Positions 16,128-25,880 of a DNA stretch of 64,000 nt are shown here, piece after piece. The position numbers were made by a program, and so were the translations under genes. Positions within the stretch are counted from its first letter, which is position 1; each line of letters begins with the position of its first letter. The notes under the pieces were generated by a model. That model was not told where the DNA came from and searched no databases. It saw nothing but the letters and a program-made list of their open reading frames with translations. Source of the DNA: Bog-473 sp963779735 (GTDB lineage Bacteria > Actinomycetota > Acidimicrobiia > Acidimicrobiales > RAAP-2); the NCBI GenBank assembly GCA_963779735.1, contig CAVZZJ010000007.1, forward strand, positions 1-64,000, written 5' to 3'.

Positions 16128-16565
16128 ATGGCTGCTGAGCCGCAAATCGTTGAAGAGATGTTCGTCCAAGTGGCCAAGGGCTCGAAGAGCTCGGATGGGG
16201 CATTGACTCTGACCGGTGTGTCACCGTCGACGCTGTACTTCTCGGATCGGCCGGAGCGAGTCGTCGGCCACATGACCAACCAACAATTCGTCGAAGGTTG
16301 GTCCTTGGGCGAGAACAGCTTCGCCTCTGACCCTCCTAATGCCGTCCTGTCCTACGTTGACCCGGGGGACGACCGTCCGGAGGACTGTGTCGTTGTATTG
16401 AGGGATCCGAAGGTTGACAGTGATTCGATTCGCTACTCGATCGACCTGCTAGAGGGTTCCGTGCCCGAGTCTTCAGGCGCGTGCACCTTGTTCATCGACC
16501 CGCTCGGGCGCCCACTCTCGCCGGTTTCGGTGGCCGGGATGCGACGTCGTGATCGGCGGCGCTGA
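16128..16565 (+). CDS. Conserved hypothetical protein, 145 residues
   Basis: A soluble beta-rich protein with the distinctive motif TLYFSDRPERVVGHM near residues 35-50, then SFASDPPNAVLSYVD and a conserved end LFIDPLGRPLSPVSVAG. Proteins with this motif set occur across many bacteria as uncharacterised proteins. AGAAAGG precedes the ATG. The next gene starts 34 bases downstream on the same strand, so the two may be cotranscribed. Function unknown. Confidence 0.75.
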   Translation: MAAEPQIVEEMFVQVAKGSKSSDGALTLTGVSPSTLYFSDRPERVVGHMTNQQFVEGWSLGENSFASDPPNAVLSYVDPGDDRPEDCVVVLRDPKVDSDSIRYSIDLLEGSVPESSGACTLFIDPLGRPLSPVSVAGMRRRDRRR

Positions 16566-16598
16566 GTCGACGCGCGCGAGCAAGGAGGACCCATAGAG

Positions 16599-17273
16599 AT
16601 GGACACCGAGGGAAAGAAGCCGTCAGTGCTGTTCGTGTACTACACCTACACGAACCAGACCAAGAAGGTTCTGGACACCATTTCTGAAGTGCTGCGCGAC
16701 CATGATTCTGAAGTGACATTTGCGAGGGTTGAACTCACTGACCCTCGCTACGAGAAGCGATTCGAGTCGTTCCCGCTGAAGAAGCCGTACCGCGAGATGT
16801 TCGGCATGATCCCGGCCGAGCTACGGGACAAGCCCGTGCAGATAGTGATCCCCGATGTGGTGACCGAACGGGAGTACGACCTGGTTGTCGTCGGTGCTCC
16901 TACGTGGTGGTTGTCGACCGACGTCGCGATGCGCACCTTCATGGAATCGGACGCGGCCAAGCAGATTCTCAACGGGAAGCCCTTCGCAACGGTCATCTGT
17001 TGTCGTCGTTACTGGAAGCACAACTATAAGACGCTGCAGAGAAAAGGAAAAGAATGTGGCGGCATTTTCGCGGATGGCATTCACTTCACCTATCAAGGTG
17101 GCCAGGTGCGCTCGTTGCTCTCCCTCCTTAGCTACCTCGGGAAGGGTGAGTACCGTGAGAAGTACCTCGGGGTCAAGATACCTCAAACCAATCTGCAGGA
17201 CTACCACCTGGACCAAGCTCGCCAGTTCGCAAACAAGCTGGTGAAACGCGTCGCCGACGCGAGCAAGCCCTAG
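16599..17273 (+). CDS. Flavodoxin-family protein
   Basis: 224 residues. The first strand and phosphate loop SVLFVYYTYTNQTKKVLDTI match the FMN-binding T/S-x-T-x-T loop of flavodoxins, though shifted to TYTNQTK. Later segments YDLVVVGAPTWWLSTDVAMR (aromatic FMN contact loop) and KPFATVICCRRYWKHN complete the fold. A strong ribosome site AAGGAGG is followed by 11 bases to the ATG. A redox role with FMN is likely; the partner is unknown. Confidence 0.85.
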   Translation: MDTEGKKPSVLFVYYTYTNQTKKVLDTISEVLRDHDSEVTFARVELTDPRYEKRFESFPLKKPYREMFGMIPAELRDKPVQIVIPDVVTEREYDLVVVGAPTWWLSTDVAMRTFMESDAAKQILNGKPFATVICCRRYWKHNYKTLQRKGKECGGIFADGIHFTYQGGQVRSLLSLLSYLGKGEYREKYLGVKIPQTNLQDYHLDQARQFANKLVKRVADASKP

Positions 17274-17334
17274 ACACTCCAGAGCGAAAGTCGGAACCTG
17301 TAGAAACCAAGTTGAACTGATCGGAGATCACCGC

Positions 17335-18678
17335 ATGCATAGGCTCGCGCCGAGGCGCAACAGTGCTCGCGGACAATGGCTGCGGTCCGCTTTGATCACG
17401 GCGATCTTCGCAAGCCTGGTCGCTGTGTCGGTCTACGGGGCCCAATCAGGGGCAGGTGCCCTGTCAGTCCCGAAGCGGGGCGTGGTCACGATCACCATGG
17501 CGATTGTCGGTGACCCCGGAAACCCCTCGGTGGGAGTCATCCAGACGTTCGGACTGACAGGAAATTCGAGTACGAAAGTCGAGCCACCCGAGAACACCGG
17601 GAGCACCGGCATCTACAAAAGCTGCAGTGACGCTCCTCCGTCACCGAAGCAGTGTCTCACCGTTGGCGAGGTGAACTATAAGTACGGGATCGGCGAATTC
17701 GATACCACTGTTAGTCAGTACGTAACGTTCTTGAACACGGTCGATCCGCGGGGAAGGAATACGCTCCAACTGTACTTCGACGACATGAGCCCAACGAACT
17801 GGCCAAAATACGGTTCGATCAGCTATTCGTCGTCGGCGGCTCTGGGCCAGCACTACTTCGTCGCCTATTCGGAGTGGGCGAACAAGCCGTTCAACTTCGC
17901 CAACTTTACGGTGGCGGCCCGCTTTGCAAACTCACTGACCAACGGCAAAATACTCTCCAAGACATCGTCATCGTCGGGCGGTTTCAACTACGTCACCTAT
18001 ACGGTGCGGCTCTCGACTAGAACGGCGACCGGGATGTACAACATCGCCAACCCGCAGACAACGCGTACCCGCTCGACGGGATTCGTCATTCCGAGCAACA
18101 ACGAATGGGTCAAGGCGGCCTACTACGACCCCAAGGGCGGTGGGACCGACTCGTACTGGGCCTATCCGACGGGCCCCTTCAACCAACCGAACGTAGCTGT
18201 CTTGAATCCCACCACTGGGGATGTCGACAACGCTTCAGATCAGCCGCTGGCGACCTATAACCCGAACGACCCCAATTCCTCCGTGGACACCCCCGGCGCG
18301 CCGCCCGGCCCGGGCCCGGACTGGTGCCCGTCACAAGCCGGATCGAACTGCGACACCCTCCCGGCAGATTTCCCGACGGGGCTGGACCTCGAGAAGAACT
18401 ACCAGACGAATGTGAGTACGGTTGGCCAGGACAAGACTCCCTCCCCATGGGGCACCTACGACCAAGGAGGCAACGTCGTCGAGATCCTTGACACGCTGGC
18501 ACCGCAGCCGCCGGGCTACAACTTCCTGCGGAACTGGCACTACTACCACGGTGGTGTTGCCAATGCGCCCGCGTACCAACTGGAGATCTCGGCCTTCGGC
18601 TACGCGCCGGCGGACTTCGCAGTCCAGCGCATCTACCCATGGCTCGGGTTCCGCGTGGGTGTCATCGGAAACCTCTAA
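17335..18678 (+). CDS. Secreted SUMF1/FGE-like domain protein lacking catalytic cysteines
   Basis: 447 residues with an N-terminal signal segment (about 18-42, SALITAIFASLVAVSVYGA). The mature part follows the formylglycine-generating-enzyme fold: YKYGIGEFDTTVSQYVTFLN, AARFANSL, NEWVKAAYYDP, PWGTYDQGGNVVEILD, and a final GFRVGVIGNL. The two C-terminal cysteines used by true formylglycine enzymes are missing; the four Cys present lie elsewhere (SCSDAPPSPKQC, DWCPSQAGSNC). It therefore probably acts as a non-catalytic binding module of the C-lectin-like class. A sulfatase lies about 3 kb upstream, but the missing cysteines argue against it being that enzyme's activator. Confidence 0.75.
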   Translation: MHRLAPRRNSARGQWLRSALITAIFASLVAVSVYGAQSGAGALSVPKRGVVTITMAIVGDPGNPSVGVIQTFGLTGNSSTKVEPPENTGSTGIYKSCSDAPPSPKQCLTVGEVNYKYGIGEFDTTVSQYVTFLNTVDPRGRNTLQLYFDDMSPTNWPKYGSISYSSSAALGQHYFVAYSEWANKPFNFANFTVAARFANSLTNGKILSKTSSSSGGFNYVTYTVRLSTRTATGMYNIANPQTTRTRSTGFVIPSNNEWVKAAYYDPKGGGTDSYWAYPTGPFNQPNVAVLNPTTGDVDNASDQPLATYNPNDPNSSVDTPGAPPGPGPDWCPSQAGSNCDTLPADFPTGLDLEKNYQTNVSTVGQDKTPSPWGTYDQGGNVVEILDTLAPQPPGYNFLRNWHYYHGGVANAPAYQLEISAFGYAPADFAVQRIYPWLGFRVGVIGNL

Positions 18679-18783
18679 TGAAAGCCAACCCCGGTTCAGC
18701 CCGTCTAAGGGCAACGACCCGGATCCTGCCTAGAGCCTACGAGCCTAGAGCGTCCGCGCCCTGAACGACGGGAGATCCACCCC

Positions 18784-18885
18784 ATGGGCACCGACCTGGC
18801 CCGCTGGCAGTTCGCCACAACCAGCTTCTACCACTTCTTGTTCGTGCCGGTGACCGTCGGACTGGCCTTCTTGGTGGCGCTGACG
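18784..18885 (+). pseudogene. cydA: Cytochrome bd oxidase subunit I, N-terminal stub
   Basis: From ATG at 18784, with GGGAG about 12 bases upstream, the frame reads TDLARWQFATTSFYHFLFVP and then VTVGLAFLVAL, the first helix of CydA (normally LARWQFGITTVYHFLFVPLT). Similarity stops after about 34 residues, and unrelated sequence runs into the amidase start at 18957. The rest of cydA and cydB are absent from the window. It is a clear truncation scar. Confidence 0.8.
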
Positions 18886-18956
18886 ACGGTTTGCTCAGAT
18901 CCTCCCTCGGGACCGGACCACGACCCATCCAACCCCGTGACGCTACGGTAGTGCCC

Positions 18957-20346
18957 ATGGACCCACGTGGTCTGCTCGACGCGACCGCCCTGAGCGCCGC
19001 GATTCGCGCCAAAGAAGTGTCGAGCCGGGAACTCCTTGAGTTGTTCCTGAACCGTCACGACGAACTCAACCCGGCGATCAATGCCGTCGTGACGTTGGAC
19101 ATCGACCGTGCCCGCGCGTCGGCGGCCGCGGCCGACATCGCGACCACGCGCGGCGAATGGGCCGGACCCCTGCACGGGCTTCCGACAACGATCAAGGACG
19201 CCATTGAGGCCCAGGGACTTCGTTCTACCGGCGGAGCCCGGGAGCTGTTGACCCACGTTCCCACAACCGACGCTCCGGCGGTTGCCCGTCTGAAGGCTGC
19301 TGGAGCATTCGTCTTCGGCAAGACCAACGTGCCACGTTGGTCAGGGGATATCCAGACGTTCAACGAGATGTTCGGCACGACCAACAACCCATGGGACCTG
19401 AGTCGCACGCCCGGCGGCTCTTCGGGCGGCGCTGCTGCTGCAGTTGCGACGGGCCTGACTAGCTTCGAGCTCGGGACCGACATCGGCGGCTCGGTTCGGA
19501 TCCCATCCAACTGGTGCGGCGTATGCGGTCACAAGCCCAGTTGGGGTCTGGTCTCCCAGCGCGGCTACCTCGATCATGTGGGCGGTGGCCTCACCGATGC
19601 GGACATCAACGTCTTCGGGCCCATCGCCCGTAGCGTGCGCGACCTCGAGCTCCTACTGGGGGTGCTGGCCGGACCGGACGCCGACCGGGCCAAGGCATGG
19701 CGGGTGGAGCTGCCCGCCCCCCGACCCCAACCTTTCTGGGTACCGGATAGGGACTTGGTTGGACGACCCCTCGGCCAAGGTGGACGCCGAGATTGGCGAT
19801 TTGTTGCAAGGCGTGGCCGACGCCCTGGCCAGCGGGGGAGCCAAGGTGGACGGGAGCCGCCCGCCGATTCCGCTTCAACAGGCCATCGAGCTCTTCGGTG
19901 AGCTGATCCGCCCGGCGGTGTCGCCGAGCGCCGACCCCGACGTCGCGGATGCCATGTCGGGTAGCCATCGCCACTGGCTTGATCGCGACGAGGCCCGGGC
20001 GAGGATGCGACTCCTGTGGGCGGCATGGTTCAGGGACCACGACGTGTTGCTCTGCCCGGTCATGCCGATGGCCGCAATCCGACACGACCAGGATCGGCCA
20101 TTCCTTGCGCGGACAGTGGAGATCAACGGTACACCCCGCGCGTATATCGACACGTTGGCGTGGGCAGGATTGGTTGGCGTCAGCTATCTACCCTCGACGG
20201 TGGTTCCGATCGGCCGCACCGCCGAGGGGCTCCCGGTGGGGATCCAAGTCGTCGGCCCCTACCTCGAAGACCGCACCACGCTGGCCGTCGCGGCCTATGT
20301 GGAGCAAGCCCTGGGAGGGTACGTCGCGCCCCGGTTGGCAGCATGA
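18957..20346 (+). pseudogene. Amidase-signature enzyme, disrupted by one frameshift
   Basis: From ATG at 18957 the first frame shows the catalytic Lys in LPTTIKDAIEA, the Gly/Ser-rich signature TPGGSSGGAAAAVATG with the cis-Ser, and GTDIGGSVRIPSNWCG with the nucleophile Ser. Near 19735 the frame shifts: the sequence expected next (SGYRIGTWLDDPSAKVDAEI) is in the plus-one frame, which then runs to a stop at 20346 with LPVGIQVVGPYLEDRT, the usual amidase C-terminus. The joined length of about 463 residues is normal. All catalytic residues precede the break. It would hydrolyse amides or act in nitrogen-compound catabolism. Confidence 0.85.
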
Positions 20347-20585
20347 CCTGAGGGGGACTGCGAAGGTGACGCAGAGGGTTAGCTGTTAGCCCGCGCCCCG
20401 GTAGTGGCTGTCAGCACTACTCTGCTGCCCGTCCCGCTCGACTCCCGGTCTGAACGACTGGTGACCAGGAATGGCGGACGAGGGGTCGCATGACCGATCT
20501 GCCTAACCTCGATAAATACGTCCGACCACTGAACGCGCCATGCGCGCGGTGAGGTGGGCCGCTTGCTAGCGTTCCGCAGTCGGTC

Positions 20586-20793
20586 GAGCGGGCTCCATCC
20601 TGCAAGCCGGGGATGTCGATGTGGGATGTCGGTGCCCATATCGGCTACTACGTAATCACTGCCGCGACGCTATCGCCGACTGGGAGCCATCTGGCGGTGG
20701 AGGCCGATCCCGCCAACGTCGCACGCCTCAGGCATAACCTCGCTCTAAATAGCATCGGGGCCGAAGTGCTCGAAGTTGCCGTGTCAGATAAGG
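20586..20793 (+). pseudogene. FkbM-type methyltransferase, internal fragment
   Basis: About 65 residues match the S-adenosylmethionine-binding core of FkbM-family methyltransferases: MWDVGAHIGYYVITAATLSP, then AVEADPANVARLRHNLALN and LEVAVSD. Both flanks are missing, and after about 20793 the sequence is unrelated. Confidence 0.7.
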
Positions 20794-20974
20794 AGCAAAG
20801 ACCTCGATTCGACGCAGCAGGCGGCCATGGATGCAGCCGCCGATCGCAACTGCCCCTTCCCGGTCACCGAGCGCCAGACCATAGGCAGATCACCTACAAC
20901 CCCGGGACGCGTCGATTCCGAGGAAGAGGCGGAGGCAGTCATCGCCATGAAGCACTAGCGGAGGCCAGGCCTGC

Positions 20975-22216
20975 TCAGCGGTAGTCGACCGCAACCTTGA
21001 TGGCCCCGGTTTCACCCTGGTTGGCGATTGTCAGGAACGCCTCTTGCCATTCGTCCAGCCGGAAACGGTGCGTGAGCATCGGCGTCAGATCCACCCGGCC
21101 GGCTGAGGCCAGGTCGAGGTAGTGCTCGATCCCGTGCTGGCGGACCCCTTCAATTTCCTCGATGCCGAAAGCGTTTGAACCTACCCAGCTGATCTCCTTG
21201 AAGTAGAGCGGGGTCCATTCCCAGCGGGCCGGGCTATTGACGCCGCTCTTCACCATGGTCCCCCGGCTCTTCAGGAGCCGGGTGCCGATCTCGAAAGTCT
21301 CCGCCTTGCCGACCGTGTCGTAGACGACGTCGAACCCCCCCGGGTGAGCCATCGGCAGCCCGTGCTCGATATGACGCAGACGACCGCCCGACCAGTCGGC
21401 CAGCTCCTCCAGGATGGCGATCGCCGGTTCGTGGGCGACGACTTTGGATGCTCCGAATGAGCGGGCGAGGTCCCCCTGGTTCGGGAACCGGGCGATGACT
21501 GCCACCTCCACATCGGGATGCAGCGCCCGAAGGATGGCTATGGCGGCTAAACCCAAGCTTCCGGAGCCGTAGACCAGAGCCTTCCCTCCAGGAGTCGGTG
21601 GGTGCCGTGTTACCGAATGGAGCGAGACGGCGAAGGGGTCGGCGAAGATCGCCGCCTCGTCGGTCACGTTGTCGGGCACGGGAAAGACCATCGAGTCGTG
21701 TGCCGGCATGAACTCCGCATAGCCACCGGTGGCGTCGCGTGAGGTGCCGGTGTGGATTCCCGGCGAAATCGGACCCTCCTCGAAGCTCCAGCAGAGGCTG
21801 TAGTCACCCTGCTCGCATGCAGGACAGATTGGAGAGACACCTCGGGGAGCGCACGAGAGCCACGGCGTGAACGAGACCCGCTGGCCGACCTCGACCCCCC
21901 GAGCCTCGGGACCCAGCTCCACTACGTCGGCGACGACCTCGTGCCCCATTACCTGGGGGAAAGAGGTGAACGACATCATCGGGTTGTCATTCACCGCGCC
22001 GCTCTCGGAACCCCAGTCCAAGAGGACCTGCTTGGAGTCCGATCCGCAGATGCCGACGAGGCGCGGCTTGAGGACAAGCCAGTCTGGACGCAGCGGTTTG
22101 GCCATTGGGATGTCCTGCAGGGCGATCGGGCTGTTGGCGAGGTTCTTCACCAACTGATTGGCATCGGCAGGTGGGGTGAACGGCTCAGGCTCTACCCCGA
22201 AGACCAGTGCTTTCAT
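20975..22216 (-). CDS. Zinc-type medium-chain alcohol dehydrogenase
   Basis: 413 residues. The catalytic zinc site is seen in VGICGSDSKQVL and the Glu of PQVMGHEVVADV. The structural zinc lobe is reduced to CAPRGVSPICPACEQGDYSLC, which keeps four Cys. A cofactor-binding GSGSLGLAAIAIL glycine motif is present. The C-terminus (MLTHRFRLDEWQEAFLTIAN) is typical for this superfamily. The ATG at 22216 is preceded by AAGGAGGG. Likely oxidises an alcohol or polyol with NAD(P). Substrate not deducible. It is a single gene flanked by remnants. Confidence 0.88.
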   Translation of the reverse strand: MKALVFGVEPEPFTPPADANQLVKNLANSPIALQDIPMAKPLRPDWLVLKPRLVGICGSDSKQVLLDWGSESGAVNDNPMMSFTSFPQVMGHEVVADVVELGPEARGVEVGQRVSFTPWLSCAPRGVSPICPACEQGDYSLCWSFEEGPISPGIHTGTSRDATGGYAEFMPAHDSMVFPVPDNVTDEAAIFADPFAVSLHSVTRHPPTPGGKALVYGSGSLGLAAIAILRALHPDVEVAVIARFPNQGDLARSFGASKVVAHEPAIAILEELADWSGGRLRHIEHGLPMAHPGGFDVVYDTVGKAETFEIGTRLLKSRGTMVKSGVNSPARWEWTPLYFKEISWVGSNAFGIEEIEGVRQHGIEHYLDLASAGRVDLTPMLTHRFRLDEWQEAFLTIANQGETGAIKVAVDYR

Positions 22217-22509
22217 AAAGCGTCGCCCTCCTTGAGATAGTGCTGAGCAAGTTACGGCAGATGATCCCTTGGGGCAACCAGGAACGTTGGCGGCGAGACC
22301 GCGCTTGCCGTCCCACTAAGTTCGCTGAGGGTTACAACACTCCGGTCATCACTTTAAGCAGGTCTTCCCCAAACACTGCCAGGAACCAAAAGGCTCGTCA
22401 TTGGCACGAGTTGTCGGGTCGCACGGATTACCTGACGACGCTCCATCGAGTGCATAGCAGGTGCATGTCTGGTGGAACCAAGGTGCGGAAGGGGCCTGTC
22501 GTGCTCCCT

Positions 22510-22580
22510 GAGCAGGACTTTTACTCTAAGTAGTACCGGTGTACTAGGTGAGGTAAACGGTCCTCCGACACTGGGGTTGA
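22510..22580. repeat. Dispersed breakpoint repeat, copy D
   Basis: Contains ACCGGTGTACTAGGTGAGG and CCTCCGACACTGG, able to form the same nested hairpin as copy C with one G-T pair. On the minus strand it reads VGGPFTSPSTPVLLRVKVLL. It lies 24 bases past the 3' end of the frameshifted FtsX-like gene. The 290 bases to its left hold no supported gene. Confidence 0.75.
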
Positions 22581-22603
22581 TGTTGTGGTTCCCGCGCTCG
22601 GTC

Positions 22604-25169
22604 TTACTCGGCTCTCAGCACTAAGGCCGTTGGGGTCCGTGCCGCAATCCGCTCGGGGATTGCCGCGACGACGTTTGCGAAGACCAGAGCGCCGAGGGCC
22701 ACGAGAAGCACCGACAAGACCGGCACAGTGGGGTCGGGCACCGCGTTGATATTCCGCGCAAACAAGCTCCACAGTTGGCGTCCGATGACGATCCCAAGGG
22801 GTATGCCAACGACAATGCCGACGCACGCGACGACCGTCGACTGCGAGGCGATGGCGCCCGAGAGTTGCCGTTGGGTGAACCCGAGCGACCGGAGTAGGGC
22901 GAGGTCCCGACGCCGGCGGCGGACCGAGGCGGTGAGGGTTAACCCGAGGGCGACGACCGCACCCAGAGCGAGCCCGCCTGCGAGGACGACCGGGGTGGCC
23001 CCGATGCTGCGGTAGTTGACAATCTGGGCCGGGCGCTGCACGCCCAGGACGCTGATGGTGTCGTTGCCCGCGGCGTTGGGGTCGGTCGCGATGGCCTTGC
23101 TGCCCACTTGGGCGATGTGCCGCAGACCGGCCAGTCCGGCAGCGGCGCTCACGCCCGGGCGCAGGCGGACGAAGACGTACTGCGGCCCGTTGAGGTTGGG
23201 ATCCGAGCTGGTGGAAGCACGGACCCAGGCGGGGGGTTCAATCCCCGAGGAGAGCATGGCACCCGTCCCCATGGAGGGGTGGTCGGCCACGATGCTCGAG
23301 TAGCCAATGGCAGGAAAGGTGGCCGTCCCGACGACCCGAAGCGGTGTCGGCGGTATGTAGACGGGCGCGTCCTTCGCCGTCCCGACGCTGACATCGACGG
23401 TGGCGCCGACGTGCGTGTGCAGCAGGGCCAGCGTGGCCGAGCCCAGTACGATCTGCTCTTTGTCGTCGAGACCGTGTCCCGACAGAATCGGTGGGGCGAC
23501 CGTAGCACCGGTGCGGGCGAACAGCGTGGGGACGTACTGGCCGCCGATCAGGACTGGCACGATGGCGGCCCCGGCCCACGCTGCCACGTCGGGATCGTGG
23601 TCGAGCAGCTTGATGGACTGCGGGGGGACATCGTTGGTGGTGTTGATCATGTAGTTCCAGTTCCACCCGTAGAGGGCCGGGTGGGAGACGAGCGTGCTCA
23701 GCCCGCTAGCGAACGTGAGGGAGGAGACCACCACTGCCACGGCCAGCACCGTGCCGACCAAAGCGGAGCGGACCGGCACCGACGTTCGGCCACGCCCCGA
23801 CTCGAGGGCAAACCGTACCCCGATCACGCCGGAAATCGGCAGCCCGGCCGACTCGGCGCCCCGCACCAGGCGCGCCCTCCCTGGGACCGCCCTCGGGGAT
23901 TTGCCGGCGACGGGGTGCGGTGCCCTCAGGAGGGCGAGGGCGATGGCCACGGCACCCAGCACGCCGATGAGTACCGCCAGGCCGATGCCCAATACCGTCC
24001 AATCGAGGGCGATCCCCCGATCCGGGTAGACGGGACGCACCGGTCCCAAGGGAGCCAGGGGTGACAGCCCCACAGCCACCGCGACCGCCAGTAGCGCCCC
24101 GAGGACGACTGCCGCGAGCACCCCGATGAGACTGTCGCCCGCGGTGGCCACGGGGCGGGCACCGAGCGCCCGCAGGACCTGCGGTCTTCGTCGTCCACGC
24201 GGAATTGCCGGGAGATGGCCTGGGTTCCGATGACGAGCGCGACAAGGGCGGCAATGACGCCGAACGCCCCGAACGCGACCGACTCGGGCTTGACCGAGAG
24301 TTCCACCTCGGAGACGACCCGGGAGGTGGGATTGAACAGGTAGCTCGCGTTGGTGGGCGCGATGCGGGCGAAGGCCTTCTCGAAACCCGCCACATCACGA
24401 TCGCCGTGACCGAGCTGCACGCCGTAGAGCACAGGTGCACCGGGCGGCAGTTCGACATGGCCTCCCGGTGACACCGCGACCGCAGCGCGAGGAGCGCCGG
24501 GGTGAGCACCACGAAACCCGAGGTGCGGTCGACATCGTCCTGGACCACCTGACGGTTGATCACCCCGATCCCCACCAACTTGAGGCTGACGCGCAATGCG
24601 GGCGGCACACGGGCGGTGCCGAAGGCGGGCGACGAAAGTTGTGCCGCCGAGTAGTAGCCCATGCGGATGACCTGACCGATGTGCAGGCCCGCGCTCTCTG
24701 CTGCGCTGGCGGTCATGACCGCCTCTTCCACCCGGTTCGCATTCGCCGCACGACCCTCGACGACGCTCACCCGGTCCTGGTCGAGGAACATGCCGTCGGT
24801 GCTCCCCACGAACTGGATCGAGTTGGAGAGCTTTCCGCTCAGGTCGGGCGCCCCGCTCGGCGCGAGCGGGGCCAGGGTGGGTGTGATAAGGCTCGAGACA
24901 CGCCGGACCCCGGGCAGGCGCGCGATCTCCGCCGTCAGGGCTGGGCTGAAGGCCAACGGGGCCCCGCTGTTGCTCCCCACCGAGATCGTCACGGTGGAGG
25001 TATTGGTGCTGGCCAAGAAGGTTGGATATGAAGACTGTGTCCGCCGGGCGCCAGCGATCGACCCCATGGCCAGCCCGCCCACCAGCCCGATGAGGAGCGC
25101 AATGGCCACGTAGCCACCCCATCGGTGGGGGAAGGTAGCCCGGAAGCGATACCAGGCGACAGTCAACAC
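22604..25169 (-). pseudogene. FtsX-like ABC permease with two frameshifts
   Basis: Paralogue of 9109-11631, about 850 residues if joined. The GTG at 25169 starts LTVAWYRFRATFPHRWGGY and the first helix; this frame is family-like to about 24480. A second frame then carries EKAFARIAPTNASYLFNP and PESVAFGAFGVIAALVALVI to about 24175, and a third carries GDSLIGVLAAVVLGALLAV to the stop at 22604, with the coupling loop RRRRRDLALLRSLGFTQRQL. Two independent shifts make a sequencing error less likely than decay. Leader at 25219-25270. Confidence 0.85.
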
Positions 25170-25218
25170 GCCGCTCTCACGACATCAGAACTTCCTCGAC
25201 CTCACCACCTGCACCACC

Positions 25219-25270
25219 ACATCCACAGTCTCGTACACGCTAAATCGGAGGCCAAGGGGGGCAGCATCCG
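25219..25270 (-). promoter_or_regulatory. Conserved promoter-like leader of FtsX-like gene, copy 3
   Basis: On the minus strand GGATGCTGCCCCCCTTGGCC, 17 bases, GAGACT and GTGGATGTGGTGG, almost the same as 9006-9064. It ends 50 bases before the GTG at 25169. Confidence 0.6.
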
Positions 25271-25394
25271 AACCACGTTGGTGCCAGTACCCCGATCCCA
25301 CGACGAAGGTAAAATGGCGCCTTGGGGCGCACGTTTGCACTCCTAACCCGGCATCGTCGCACGGGAGCTCTTAACAGGGCTTCCGGTTCCGTCA

Positions 25395-25478
25395 GGCTGC
25401 TTTGAGTGTCACTCGGCCTCGGAGAAGTGCCGCTGTACTCAGTGGGTCTATCGATCCTCCGACACGAATGTGATGTCT
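25395..25478. repeat. Dispersed breakpoint repeat, copy B
   Basis: Very close to copy A (593-690), and in the same place relative to an FtsX-like gene. On the minus strand it reads VGGSIDPLSTAALLRGRVTL. The LivF-like remnant begins immediately at its right edge. Confidence 0.75.
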
Positions 25479-25765
25479 ACGAAGGTGAAGCGCTGGCCTT
25501 GCTCCGCACCGACGGTGCGGGCAAGTCCACGCTTCTCAAGGTGATTGCCGGCCTTGAGAAGACAACGGGCGGGACGGTCAGCTATTTCGGTGCCGCTATC
25601 ACCGACGTGCCGGCCGAGCGGTTCGTGACTGAGCAACTGCTGCTCGTGGTCGGCGGACGCGCCGTGTTCGGCGACAAGACCGTCGACGAGAACCTGGAGA
25701 TGCAGGCCGGCAACCGCCCGGCTGGATCGGTCTCGTCTGCGAGTACGTCGGAAAGTGGTCTATGA
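25470..25765 (+). pseudogene. LivF-like ABC ATPase fragment
   Basis: Begins within family sequence (CDVYEGEALALLRTDGAGKST). The Walker A motif GxxGAGKST is kept except that the usual Asn is Asp. Then LLKVIAGLEKTTGGTV, ITDVPAERFV and GGRAVFGDKTVDENLEMQA follow, typical of branched-chain amino-acid transporter ATPase LivF. It stops before the signature motif and Walker B. Truncated on both sides; the left cut coincides with breakpoint repeat B. Confidence 0.75.
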
Positions 25766-25880
25766 AACGTCCGGGTCGACGCACGCAGAGTTCATTGTCC
25801 CGTCACGGCAATGTCACGCGTGTCGTAGCAAACTCTAGATAATGCATATAAATGATCGAAATAGGAGACATACGACTCTG

